This document shows positions 1 through 11,277 of a stretch of 64,000 nucleotides of DNA, piece by piece. Source of the DNA: Monilinia fructicola (Eukaryota; Ascomycota; Leotiomycetes; Helotiales; Sclerotiniaceae); contig VICG01000001.1 of the NCBI GenBank assembly GCA_008692225.1, positions 3,936,001 through 4,000,000 of the forward strand, given 5' to 3'. The position numbers and the translations under genes were made by a program. The notes beneath the pieces were generated by a model that was not told the DNA's origin, made no database searches, and was given only the letters and a program-made list of their open reading frames with translations. Position 1 is the first letter of the stretch; every line of letters begins with the position of its first letter.

Positions 1-715
1 CGATGGGGCGACGACAGTAACCAGTGAAAAAATGGATGAAGCAGATTGATTTCAATGAGAGTCGCGCGCATGAAAAGGTACATAAGTTTAATGACAATTG
101 TAGAATGATACCCAAATAATTGGAATTTAGCTGAATGGTTATTATTGCTGTTCCTGTTGTATGATTGATTGATTGATGACGAAGTCGACAAAGAATCGGT
201 CGTTATTGATCATTTGTCCGACCCCCTGAATTAAGGTTACGACTACAGCAAGAACAAAGAAAGTAATGAGTCCGAAATAGTACGAGTACACTTATTATTA
301 AGTAACAATCGAATCTATTTAAAGTGTAGGTAGGTCGTGACTCGTAAGGTAGCAAGTGGGTTGTAATATTTCCTCATCTCTATTTCCTCTTCACTACTCT
401 TACTCTTACCCATCTACTGTTTGCCAATCAATAGAAGCACGCCCCCAATCGTTCCTGATCTCACTTGTGACTTGGTGCACCTTGGTATCATTACCAAAAC
501 CCTTGTCAACTGGCTTATATAGGAAATCCATACTCCGTACAAAGCACAGAGCATCTACCTCGGAACACCTTCATGCTTCAGAATCGATGGATTTGCGCGG
601 AAACACATTTAATACTTAACAACCTATCAATGTCCAAGTGATATTAGATGATTTATCTGTTAGAGACACCACCTACCCTGTGAGTCAAGGTGGTGGTCGA
701 AGTGCTAGAAACAAT
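1..715. other. Intergenic / 5' flank, no gene supported
   Basis: No convincing coding sequence is visible. The stretch probably holds the promoter and 5' UTR of the DUF726 gene that follows. A short reading frame at 356-619 has no recognisable domain and uses a non-ATG start. One exact copy of the intergenic 9-mer TACTCCGTA lies at 531-539. An ATG at 630 is followed after three codons by a stop. Confidence 0.5.
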
Positions 716-3700
716 ATGCCACAGAGTGTTGAGACCACCACAAATGCTAAGGAAAATGGCAATGTGGGACCGGGTCCAGCTGTTCAAAATGGACCTGCGG
801 AACTTGATGATTTTGGATTGCCCCTCAAGAAAGTGGTTGTTCAAGAACCGGTAATATACGAAGGGGCGGAGGGCGCTGCGTCGGAGGACAAATCGAATGT
901 CCTAGAGAGTCGGGATATCGAGAATGCCGAGAATGGAACGAAGAATGCGGGTGTTGCTAAGGGAGATTCGGAGACGACAAATGATATAAAGAATAATGAA
1001 TCGGATGGGGGCGAGGAGGTTAAGGAGGCCCGAACGACGGCATTGCCTATAAGACCAAATCCAGAGCCTCGAGAAACTCACGGGACAACTCAGCATAATG
1101 AATTACCCGTTCATGGTCACCCGACTCCTCAAGAGACAATCAAAGAAGTCGATCCTGCGAGTCAAGGAGATCTGGCGGAGCCCTTGGAACCTGCGAAACC
1201 TGCGAGAGCATCGAAATTTAAAGAAAACTTAGAAAGTAGCAGTGACGACGGCAATAGGAATGCGATTCCCACGACGGATAGCAGACATAGTCGGATGGAT
1301 CCAAATCAGGAATATCAGAATGGTCGCATCAACATACCACTGTACCTGATCCGAAGAGTCCGCCTCCAGAAGAAGATGAATGGCAAACAATGCCAGCTTA
1401 CGCCCCCTACGATATTTACGATGATGATAACAGATTGATTGCAAGGGAGGCGCACGAATCTGATGATGAGCCAGATGCATATGCAGGATTGGGTGGCGCC
1501 GGTAGAGGATATACCAGAGTCCAACTAGATGAAGATGCTCAATCTGCGACAAGTTTGGACGAGAACACGCAATACCTTTTCAAGGATGTAAACGGGACCG
1601 GGGCTGGAGAAGCGGAAGATGAGGAGCAGCGAGATGCACTTTCTCAAATGCAAGCTACTAAGGATCTGTTGACTGAAGGTCAAAGAATTGCATATGTTGG
1701 CATGACTCGACTCATACTTTCTAAAATGCTTGAAACAACAGGAATTATTGGTAGCAGCCAAAAAGGGGAACAAGAAAGATTTGCAGATATCAGCGGAGGC
1801 TATGAAGATGTGGACTCAGAAAATGATGGTGCGGCTATATGCGCATATGGAAATTAGCACAGATGAACAGATTATGATTGAGCAATTGTCTGAACATGGC
1901 GTGGTTCCTTCTGATTTGACAGGGACTCTCATGCAGAATGCACGAGTAAAGAATCCTATGGCTGAGAAAGCCCATTCAAGCAAGAATTCGATTGCTTCGA
2001 GTAGAAGTCCCAGGGAATCAATATCATCTCCGCGGCTACCGCGAGAATCCCTACAGTCTCCACGACTACCACAATCACCTCGACGATACGACGAAGAAGA
2101 ACCGGCTTCAGTACCTCCACCATACGAAGAACATGAAGGCAAAGATTTACCTGAAGTCAGAACTCCTTCACAACTTCCTACTACCAAGAATATTGACATC
2201 GATCTTCGGTGGACTGTGCTTTGTGACTTATTCTTGACTTTGATCGCAGACTCGGTTTATGATGCACGATCCAGAACTCTATTAGAGAAGGTGGGCGAAA
2301 ACATGGAGGTTTCTTGGTTGGAAATCTGTCGTTTTGAAAAACGAGTGACAGATGCTTTAGAAATGCAACAAGCCGCCGAGAAGGAAAACTGGAACGAGGA
2401 TGACCACAAAGAGAACAGAAGAAAGATGGCTCTGAAGAAAAGATACTTGATGATGGGTCTTGCTACTGTCGGTGGAAGTCTAGTTATTGGACTTTCCGCA
2501 GGTCTCTTAGCCCCTGTTATTGGAGCAGGTCTCGCTGCTGGTTTCACGACCATTGGTGTGGCAGGTACTGGTGGGTTTCTTGCTGGTTCTGCAGGTGCTG
2601 CTATTATCACAACAGGTGCCGCAACTTCAGGTGGGTTTATTGCAATCAAAGCTGCAAATCGTAGAACTGGTGCAGTCAAAACCTTCGAATACAGACCACT
2701 GCACAACAATAAGCGGGTTAATTTGATCATTACAGTCTCGGGATGGATGACAGGCAAAGTTGATGATGTACGATTGCCCTACAGTACTGTTGATCCAATT
2801 ATGGGGGATATTTATTCGGTTCTTTGGGAACCGGAGATGCTTACAAGTATGGGAGATACCATTAATATTTAGCAACTGAGGTAAGTTTAATTGTCTCGGA
2901 TCACGCTACACAGACTAAGACCACATAGGCTTTGACTCAGGGTCTTCAACAAGTCCTTGGAAGCACCATCCTCATTGGTTTGATGGCTGCTTTACAATTG
3001 CCCGTTGTTTTGACTAAACTTTCATATCTCATCGACAACCCCTGGACGGTTTCCCTTGATCGGGCAAATGCTGCAGGACTTATTCTTGCCGACTCACTTA
3101 TTGATCGTAACCTTGGCACCAGACCAATCACTTTCGTGGGGTATTCCCTTGGCTCTCGAGTCATCTTCTCATGTCTAAAAGAACTCGCCAGAAAAGGTGC
3201 CTACGGACTGGTTCAGAATGTTTACCTTTTTGGTTCACCTATTGTGGTGAACCAGGAGGATTATCTGAAAGCTAAATCCGTTGTAGCTGGTAGATTCGTC
3301 AACGGATATGCAAGGAATGATTGGATTCTAGGTTATCTCTTCCGTCTTACGAGCGGTGGGATTAGACGAGTAGCAGGACTTGCACCCGTAGATAATGTAC
3401 CAGGTATAGAAAACGTGGACGTCACTGATCTGGTCCCGGGGCATATGGCATATCGTACGGCTATGCCCAAACTCCTTCGAGAAGTGGGTTGGGAGGTTGA
3501 GAGTGATGAGTTTACCGAAATCGAAGATCCAGATCCTGAAAACCACGCCGAGAGACAGAGAGAACTTATCAATGAAATCGAAGAAGCCAGAAAGGAATTT
3601 TGAGAAAAAGGAGAGAGAAGGGAAGGGTAGATTTAGTTTCTTTGGTCGCAAAAAGAAATCGGCCCTCGAACGTAAAGAATGGGAAACGTATGAAGAAAGT

Positions 3701-4437
3701 TCAAAGACCGAGTCGACTTATGACTCGAGCCGATCTGGAACAGAAGATGGACAGGGGAATAACCATGGGGTCCTTTTTGATGTCGATGCTATACGTGCAG
3801 AAGTTGCCGGCGGAGTCGCTACCAATAGTGACAGTAGCGAACACATAGAAGTTAAAGAACTCAAATCTACACTACCACCCATAAAGCTCAGCCTAGGCTC
3901 GTCCTTTAACAGTCCACGCACTTCCCTTCGACCAACTAAAAGCGACGATCCTAGTGGCACACTCAAAGCTTATGATTATCGCTCACCGGCTCATTCCCCT
4001 CGTCCTTCAAATGGAGGGTTTGGATCAGGTTCGACATATTCCTACTCGAATTCTAATTCGAGACAGGATCTCCATTCCCCATACATGATGCAAGAACCCG
4101 AGGAGGAACTAGAGATGACGTTTGATACCGCGTATCATTCTCCGCCGCATTCGGCAAACGTGAGTAGTACGAGGTTGCCGGAGAGGGGTCATTCGAGTTT
4201 TCATTCTTTGGGGCATGAAGTGGGCAGTAGTAGTACTTCTACGGTGGAGGGGGAGGATTGGATGGCAGTGGAAGCGGAAGACCGGAATTCAAATCGGCGA
4301 ATACATTACCGGTGGGATTGGGATTGGGATTCGGCGCTGGAATGGGATATGCAGTGGAGAAGAATGCTTGGGCAGACGATGATGATGATGAATTTGGCGG
4401 CGGAGGCGAGAAGGAAATTGAGATGACTTTTGCATAG
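716..4437 (+). CDS. DUF726 (TMCO4/Mil1-type) putative alpha/beta-hydrolase, frame broken at five sites
   Basis: This is a membrane-associated putative lipase of the DUF726 family (animal TMCO4, yeast Mil1/YFL034W); the substrate is unknown. From N to C terminus one sees a disordered acidic region, a charged helical domain, a Gly/Ala-rich hydrophobic stretch (about 2455-2660, probable membrane hairpin), then an alpha/beta-hydrolase part with the nucleophile elbow GYSLGSR at about 3140-3160 (GxSxG serine). The tail is Ser-rich and ends in an Asp run. One intron, 2881-2928, has GTAAGT/TAG borders. The ATG at 716 was chosen as the first in-frame ATG; an upstream GTG-started extension to 638 is open. 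The frame changes at 1319-1320 (A missing), 1765-1768 (extra G), 2868-2870 (T missing), 3598-3601 (extra T) and 4255-4256 (G missing). Corrected, it would be about 1,224 codons. The family is recognised confidently; whether the breaks are real is unknown. Confidence 0.85.
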
Positions 4438-7375
4438 TTGGATTCATGGGGTGAGTGGAATTGCGAGTGGGACTGAAGCGGGAGAGATATACATATATAG
4501 TATACCTTCTCCTTCCTGCAACATTTTTCTTGGACAGACGGCGAGCAGGGATGTATAGAAGAGCGTAGACACAGAGAGAGAGAAAGACAGAGAAGGAGAA
4601 AGAGGATGAATTAATGTGCATTATTGTGCATAGATGAATATATGGGTAGCATAGCGAGCGAGCGATTAGGTGATGGAAATTAAGATTCTTTATTTACATC
4701 TACGTGCAGTGCATAACATATCCATGGGTGTTTCTTCTGTTGGAACTTGTCGATGTTTGGAAATGCCTGCTTGACTGAAAACTAGAGATTTGGTGAGATT
4801 TTGTGGGATTGGGGGATTGGGGATTGGGGGATGGAAACGGAAAGTGAAGGGAAATGTGGGTTTCTGTTGTTGTTATTGTTGTAGTTGTTGTTTCAAGACC
4901 AGACGATAGATAGATAGATAGATAGATAGACTTGGAGGTTTTGTCTATTTTATGGTTAAGGTTGAGGTTGAGGTTGAGGTGGAGGTGGAGGTGGAGGTTG
5001 AGGTGGAGGTTGAGGTAAAGGAGTAAGGGTGAGAAAGGTTGGGTACGTATCCTACGTAGGTATTTATGTATCTGATTATATATGTACAAAGCACGAAAAG
5101 GTAAGAATAGGGATGAAAGTTCCCGGTGCCCTTTTTCAGCACCCCAATCTTACATCTGTCGTTTGGGGGGGGCACCACTGCACTAGCAATGGTGCGTGGG
5201 GTGGAGATGGACATTGGGCGAGGATTTGAGGCTCGGTGGCCGGTTTGTTTTGTGGGATCGCAGGGGGTTATTTATGGTATCCAATATGTCATATATACTT
5301 ATAGGAGCGTGCCGGCACTACCGGGGAATGGTTAATTTTAAACGATCTTGTTTGTGTGGGGGCTTTTGGTGGCTCACTGGTGCATGGACTAGCTGAAGTG
5401 CAAGATTGCTCGAGAGCCTCTTGGTGCATGCAGTGCTTGCGCATCTGATGATGCTGCTATAAGGTTATCGTGGGTTTGCTTTTTTGTGTGTGTGAGTGTG
5501 GGGGAGGGAGGGGAGGGGGTTATCTTCGTCTCCTTGGGAAGCCTGTTGGGAGAGGAGGACGGGGAGGGTTCTTCATACCTCTCCTCCTCCTTCTCCCCTG
5601 GTCATCCGAGGGTCCACAGTGCAGAGGACAGAAGTACATCTTCTACCGCGACCTTGATGTAACGCGGACTATCAACTCTGATCTATTTATCGACGCAGGA
5701 TGGAATTCCTCGCGCCTCATCTCCGAGCGAGATATCTCGGATTCTCGTTCCGCTTCCCTTGCCGGCCTACGCCTTCCATCGTTTGCTGACGGGCTTTCGA
5801 ATGATGACGGCGGTGGGGTTTGTATCCGTGGGATTGGTCGCAAGGTTGGATTGAGGCTGACGTTTCTTCGGATGGCGATTGAGCACCGTGATGGTACCGG
5901 TATTACTGTGCTTATTCGGGTCGTGTAGGTGGTGGAAGGGCACTTAATGTCGTGGTGATTGGATGGACGTAGGGTATTCTTCCGTCCATCTAACAATCTA
6001 TAGATCAATCCATCAATCCTCACGTCGATTGAAGATGGCTGCTGCTGTAATCTGCGGATATACTGAGTGTGGTTGGATCATTGACGTAATTACTATTGCT
6101 CTTTAGCCTTCAATAATCTTGTATACCACGACTTTTGCTTTTGCTTGTTTGGCGGGTACACAGGCAAGGGAGGTGAAGGCAATATAGTTGGCATGAAAGA
6201 AAGGAATGGTTGTTATAGTTGTTGAGGTTGCCCAGGTGGTTCTGTTCTTTGTATTACCGCCCGGGCGATGCTTTGCCCAATTTGTATGCGCCGATGATTA
6301 TTGTACTGATTAAGAACGATTAATAAGAGTTTGATGCTACTAAGATTCATACAGTCTTATTTAGATCTATAATTGATGTTACTCGTATAACAACCAAATA
6401 TATATGGTCATCTATTCATGTATTATCATCTATCATTAAGCAAGTTGTCGAAAAGTAATTGTGTAGCTAGCTATCTTGACATACATATTATTGAACCTAC
6501 AACGATTTCGACCTTCAAAGATCATTCTTCATTTTATTTGAGATGATGATCTTACATAATGACTAACCTACTTGATCATTCATGGATAGCTTACAAGTAC
6601 ATTCTTGATGATGAATTCTATTCGAAAAACTATATAGGATCCTTAAGTAAAGTGCTATAATAAACGGGATCTACTACAAGTAGGTTATGCCAGCCGGCTC
6701 CCGTAACCCATAACCTTACCTCAGCCCCCAAATCCCACACAAATTTCAAATCTCACGCACACCAAACAGTTTGCGTGCAACAAGTGAGTAATTATCTGGG
6801 GCAGGGGAAAACGACAGCGGTAGTAATCGAAACAAAAAAGGGAGCGGCGCATATGCACACGCCTTCCTCACATTTGGTGATCCTTTACCTGTTAGCCGAA
6901 CCAATGAAGGGGGGCGCTTAAAAACAGCCCACAAACGTGCATGCGTACCCTGCGTGCTGAGATGCCATCGATTCTCCCATGAGTCCCATCTCACTCTGCC
7001 CACCCGCCGACTGCGCCTCTGTTACATCAAGTGGATGTCGAAATCCTGAGGTGATTGATGATGGGTGGAGGATTTGGTGTAATAGATTATGTAGGGGGTG
7101 CTGATTAAGTGTTGGTGCATTTCTGGTCGTTAGGCTGAGGCTGAGGGGGTTCTTTCTTGAGGATTCTTCTTCTCCTCCTCCTTCCTCTTCTCTTTTGATA
7201 ATTTGTCTCTGAATGGATTCTCTTCGAGCCATTTTGAGGTTTGGATATCTAGGGATTTTTTGATTAATACGAATGCGACGAGTGTTCGCGAATTATCTGA
7301 AAATTATCAAGTGGATTGAGAGGGAGAATGTTGAGTTGATTTCTGTATGCGATATAGGAAGTGAGAAAGTTGGAA
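4438..7375. other. Intergenic region with G/T-rich simple repeats, no gene supported
   Basis: No reading frame here has a recognisable domain. Open frames at 5470-5928 (+) and 5643-6023 (-) are compositionally biased shadows of each other. Simple repeats occur near 4904-5016. The last several hundred bases should contain the promoter of the membrane-protein gene that starts at 7376. Confidence 0.5.
4904..5016. repeat. GATA tetramer run followed by GAGGTT/GAGGTG hexamer array
   Basis: About six GATA units (4904-4930) are followed after about 25 bases by about ten units of a hexamer alternating GAGGTT and GAGGTG (4957-5016). It lies 3' of the DUF726 gene. The translated frames over it are artefacts. 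Confidence 0.9.
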
Positions 7376-9136
7376 ATGATTATATCGACCGAGAGATGGA
7401 GGGTTTTGGTGGTTTGGTGCGGGTTAATAAGTATGGTGCTGGGCTACCATCACAATGGGGTGGAGAATAGCGAGAACGACGCGGAAGACAATTATATCAG
7501 CGAGAGCCATATATCCTCCCCTCAAACTAATACATATCGGGCAACTGTTGGAGGTTCCAAAAACGATACATTCTATTACTCGACCAAGTGGTCTGATCTT
7601 AAGCATGATCGTATCGTGTATCTGAATAGGGACTATAGATCTCCTTTTGAAGTTGAAGAGCGAGGGCCAGACGGACCCTCAAACCTAACTTTATGCTATA
7701 CCACCAATTTTCGAAATCCAGGGTCGGCTAATGTATTTTACGTTCTACCTCTCACATGTAAGTGATTCTAAGAAGAAACATGTCTCTACACGACAAGTCT
7801 AATAAAAAGATCTATAGTTGATTGTGGCTCTCATGCCTGTGTTTGGATTGGTGATGAAAAAGGAGTCGCGAATTTAAAGATCAATCTCTATAATACAAAC
7901 CTTGCCTCTATCACGAAGCCCGGCTCTGCCTTTTTTCTGTGCTTCACTAATCAATTCTTCGACTTCACGGCAAACTTCTTCACTTGCGAGTCTTACAGTC
8001 CATATTTCCATATATCATATGGAAACGCCTCATTACCCAACCAGAAGAGAGACGATCCAGCCCAACTGTCATCCAAAGCAGCATCCGCCTCCGCTTTCTC
8101 AGTCTCATTTATGTCCTCAATTGCAGGCTTTGAACCACCGACATCGGCACTTTCCGTCACAGCTAGCACCGCAATTCTTTTGCCTTCAGGGGGGACAGTA
8201 CTTCCGCCCTCCACAACGGCTTCTGATTCGCCTGTCTCAACCAGCTGGGCAGCAACAGTAACTACGCCTGACATAACACCAACAGCTACAGCTACAGGTG
8301 CAGCCAATACATCTGATACATCCTCCTCCTCCCACTCCTCCGGACTCCCTCTAGGTGCAAAAGTTGGCATTGCTCTCGGCGCCATAATCCTCGTCTTCCT
8401 AATCATCCTAGCAATCCTCCTCCTCCTGAGGCACCGACGCAGAAAACCCCCTCCAAATTCCTCTCGCACCCCCGAAAGCCCTCTCCCCTCCTCTTCCCTA
8501 CAAAACAACAATTTTCGCGATCGATATGTCGCCGAGAAACTTGGTCTAACCAATCGCACCGATACAAATACTCCCCTTACATCTCGAGGTGCTGGTATGG
8601 GCGTTGACGGGAGATACGATCATGAAGATGATCCAACTGCGGACTTGCCTGCACCTGGAAGTGCCTTTACGGCGAATACACCCGTACCGATCAATGCGCC
8701 ACGGAGCCAGGCTGCTAATGCATTGCGGAATGATGGGAATGGGATGGAGAATCGAGCAGTTAGTATGACATCTGGGGTTTCACGTCCGGTGTCCCCTGTG
8801 AATGGAGGTGCTGTGGGTGATAACAGAGAATCAAGTCGCGAAATAAGTCGAGAAAGAATTGGAGAGAGGATTGTGTTCGAAGAACCTTATACGGATGATA
8901 TTGATGAGGCAGGGTATGGGGCGGTGAATGAGGGGAGAAATGAAAGTCGGATGACTCTCGAGGTTCCAAAAGTATATAAGGGGACACTGCAAGCGCCTTT
9001 TTTGAGCGAGCCGGGGATGTCGCCGGAAGAAGTGGCGAGGTTGGAGGAGGAAGAACGGAGGATTGATGAGGCGATTGCGGAGGCGGATGAGGAGAGGAGG
9101 AGAGCGAGGGAGGCGAGGGAGGCGAGGGGGGGATAG
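7376..9136 (+). CDS. Single-pass type I membrane protein with Ser/Thr-rich stalk and charged cytoplasmic tail
   Basis: Unrecognised family; the architecture resembles fungal cell-surface sensor-type proteins, which is inference only. Two exons, 7376-7757 and 7818-9136, are joined by a 60-nt intron (GTAAGT ... TATAG). The product is about 566 residues. Residues 1-23 form a signal peptide (Arg-Trp-Arg, then a hydrophobic core ending ..MVLG). An extracellular domain of about 180 residues contains several Cys (DCGSHACVW, FLCF, FTCESY). A Ser/Thr/Ala/Pro-rich stalk follows at about 210-305, then one transmembrane helix at about 310-331 and a stop-transfer cluster RHRRRK. The roughly 230-residue tail ends in a Glu/Arg-rich helix that could form a coiled coil. 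The ATG at 7376 was preferred because it starts directly at the signal peptide; an upstream GTG only adds five residues. No frame breaks were seen. Confidence 0.8.
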
Positions 9137-10132
9137 GAAGGGCATATGGTTGGAGGTTCTTCTGCTTAGGGGATTATCGGAGTTTATTTGAGCGAGCTAT
9201 GCTACTTTAATTACAGTACGAAGATGGCGATATTGAATATCGTGATAGAATACATTATTCATATATCATAGCGTTCACAGCTATCCATGGTGCGATTATA
9301 AATATTAATCTATTTTTTCCTTTCCTTTACTTTATATATCTATTGTTTATGTACTATTGGTTATACCATATCATACGTGTTCGACTATACCCTACCTCTT
9401 CACCCTCACTTAACCTATGAGAACTCGTAGACACAAAGAGATCAATAGAGAAAGCAAAATGAATAGACTAATAATTACAGCCAAGGAAAGATAAACAGTT
9501 TACCCAGGACTCGAGTATCTATACTTATCTTCATACATCATGAGGATGACTTAACTTGACTCTATCAAAGCTCTAGATAAAACCAGTCCTCAGTATTTCC
9601 ACACTCCCTCAACACTTTCCCGCCGCATATCGCTACCATACTCACATGAACACCTTTAATCTAACCCGAGACTGCGACTTTCCTCCCATTACTTGAATTT
9701 CCCACTTGGGCGATGCCGAGTATTTATATTGGATCAGGAGTTTCCGAATGTTGAGTGTTTGGATCTGAAATTCGGGATCTGGAAGTTGGTGAAGGTTGGC
9801 CAAACTTGCTCACTACCTGGGAGGTAGAGGGCGTAGGATTGGGATTGAGTTTGAAATGATAAACAACTGCGGGTTCGGTCTGATATGGACTGTGGAATTG
9901 AAGGAATTACGGGATTGTAGCTACTGCTAAGATCCTCCGCTGAGACACGGAAATTCTCGATGTACCAAACTCTTTACTGCATCGTGAGGGGAGATTCCTC
10001 AATTCCGATATTCCACATTGGAAGAGTCAAAGTTGTTGGATGAGAAGGATTGGGGAAGAAGCATTTGGTCGATTTCAAAGTCGTTGAATCTTTTGTAACA
10101 TTCGTCATGACAGTAGGTTGTATTCTACAAAT
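9137..10132. other. Intergenic, convergent 3' flanks, nothing recognised
   Basis: This lies between the ends of two convergent genes. The sequence is A/T-rich with no supported reading frame or RNA gene. It probably contains both 3' UTRs. Confidence 0.5.
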
Positions 10133-11277
10133 TCACTCCGGTTCCTGATCCTTCCACTTCTCTCTCATAGCTTCAACATCAAACCCACACAATTCCGCCC
10201 TCTTAACAACCTCTCTTGCCTTCCCCGTCACTGGTGCATCTATCATCTTGTTATCCAAAGTCCACGCCCCCTTCCCCTTCTTCTCAGCCTTCTCATCCGC
10301 AACCACTACTCTTACACTCCACTCCACTTCCTTCTCTCCCGGCGCAAAACGCTTTCTGAACGATATCCACTTGAGACGGATGTATACATTGCTTGCCATT
10401 AAATCCCAAGCCTTTCCCTAGGAGAGATTCTTCTTCCAATCGTGCTTGCCCTTCTGTTCCCCGGTATGACGTGCAGACTAAATCAATCGTTGATGGGATG
10501 TTAAATGCTCGTGCACAGGTTGCTATATGACTTCTTGCATATAGAAATTCATCCAGGCTTGGTGTTCGCGTGATACTCAAATCCAATGAGAAGTCCTCGG
10601 CGGCGAATATGAGGCCGTGCAGGTAAGGAGACGCTTGGCAGATTGAAGAGAGGTTGATGAGAGATTGTGCGGATTCTATGAGGGCGAGGATTTTTACCGG
10701 GTTTGAAGAGGGTGATGGAGTGGAGGGGTGTCGCAATGGGAGAGTATGACGAAGGATATCGTTTATGAAGTGGAGGTCGGAAGGTGAATTTACTTTGGGT
10801 ATTACGAGAGTGTCTAGATGTTGACTTTTGAGGACTTGGGTAAGATCTTGTAGCGCGAGACCTGATGAGACGGAATTGATTCGTATGGCCAGTCTACATC
10901 GGGTTGTAGAATTAGTATATGCTTGTCTTTTTTCTGAAAATTATTTGTTGCAAGGGATCATATCATGTGTAACAATTGGTGGGAACTATGGGCAGAAGAC
11001 ATACTCTCCTACATCTTTTGGTCTTTCACCTCTTAGGAAATCTACGATATTCTTCCTCGCCATCTCCTTATTACCCAGCGTCACCGAGTCCTCCAAATCA
11101 TACGCAACGCTATCCACCTTTAATCCTCGTGATTTCTCTAAGAACTTGGGCGAAGAAGATGGCACTTATTCGTAGGTTAGCTGCCCATGGGGGAGCTTTC
11201 GTGTATGGTGTTCAGATGAATAGCATACCGTAAAGGAGAGCTCGTCGAAGGACAGAAGCTGCTGCATTTCGAGACAT
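10133..11277 (-). CDS. HpcH/HpaI aldolase / citrate lyase beta-subunit-like protein, one frameshift
   Basis: This belongs to the TIM-barrel CitE-like family (human CLYBL), which cleaves or forms C-C bonds of CoA thioesters and is often mitochondrial. Reverse-strand exons are 11277-11229, 11164-11005 and 10893-10133; introns have GT/AG ends. Family landmarks are RRALLYVP at the N terminus, the metal-site region DLEDSV, the barrel strands LALIESA and GLIFAAEDF, and GKQCIHPSQ near the C terminus. Length is about 322 residues once the frame is corrected. The A run at 10346-10349 (T run in the coding sense, after the codons for VQKA) is one base too long: upstream frame and downstream frame (PGEKEVEW onward) join exactly if one base is removed. 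The N terminus is Ala/Arg-rich and could be a weak mitochondrial presequence. The substrate cannot be told from sequence. Confidence 0.87.

Noticed and set aside
5470..6023. Frames of 152 (+) and 126 (-) codons
   Set aside because: Opposite-strand shadows with biased composition and no recognisable domain.
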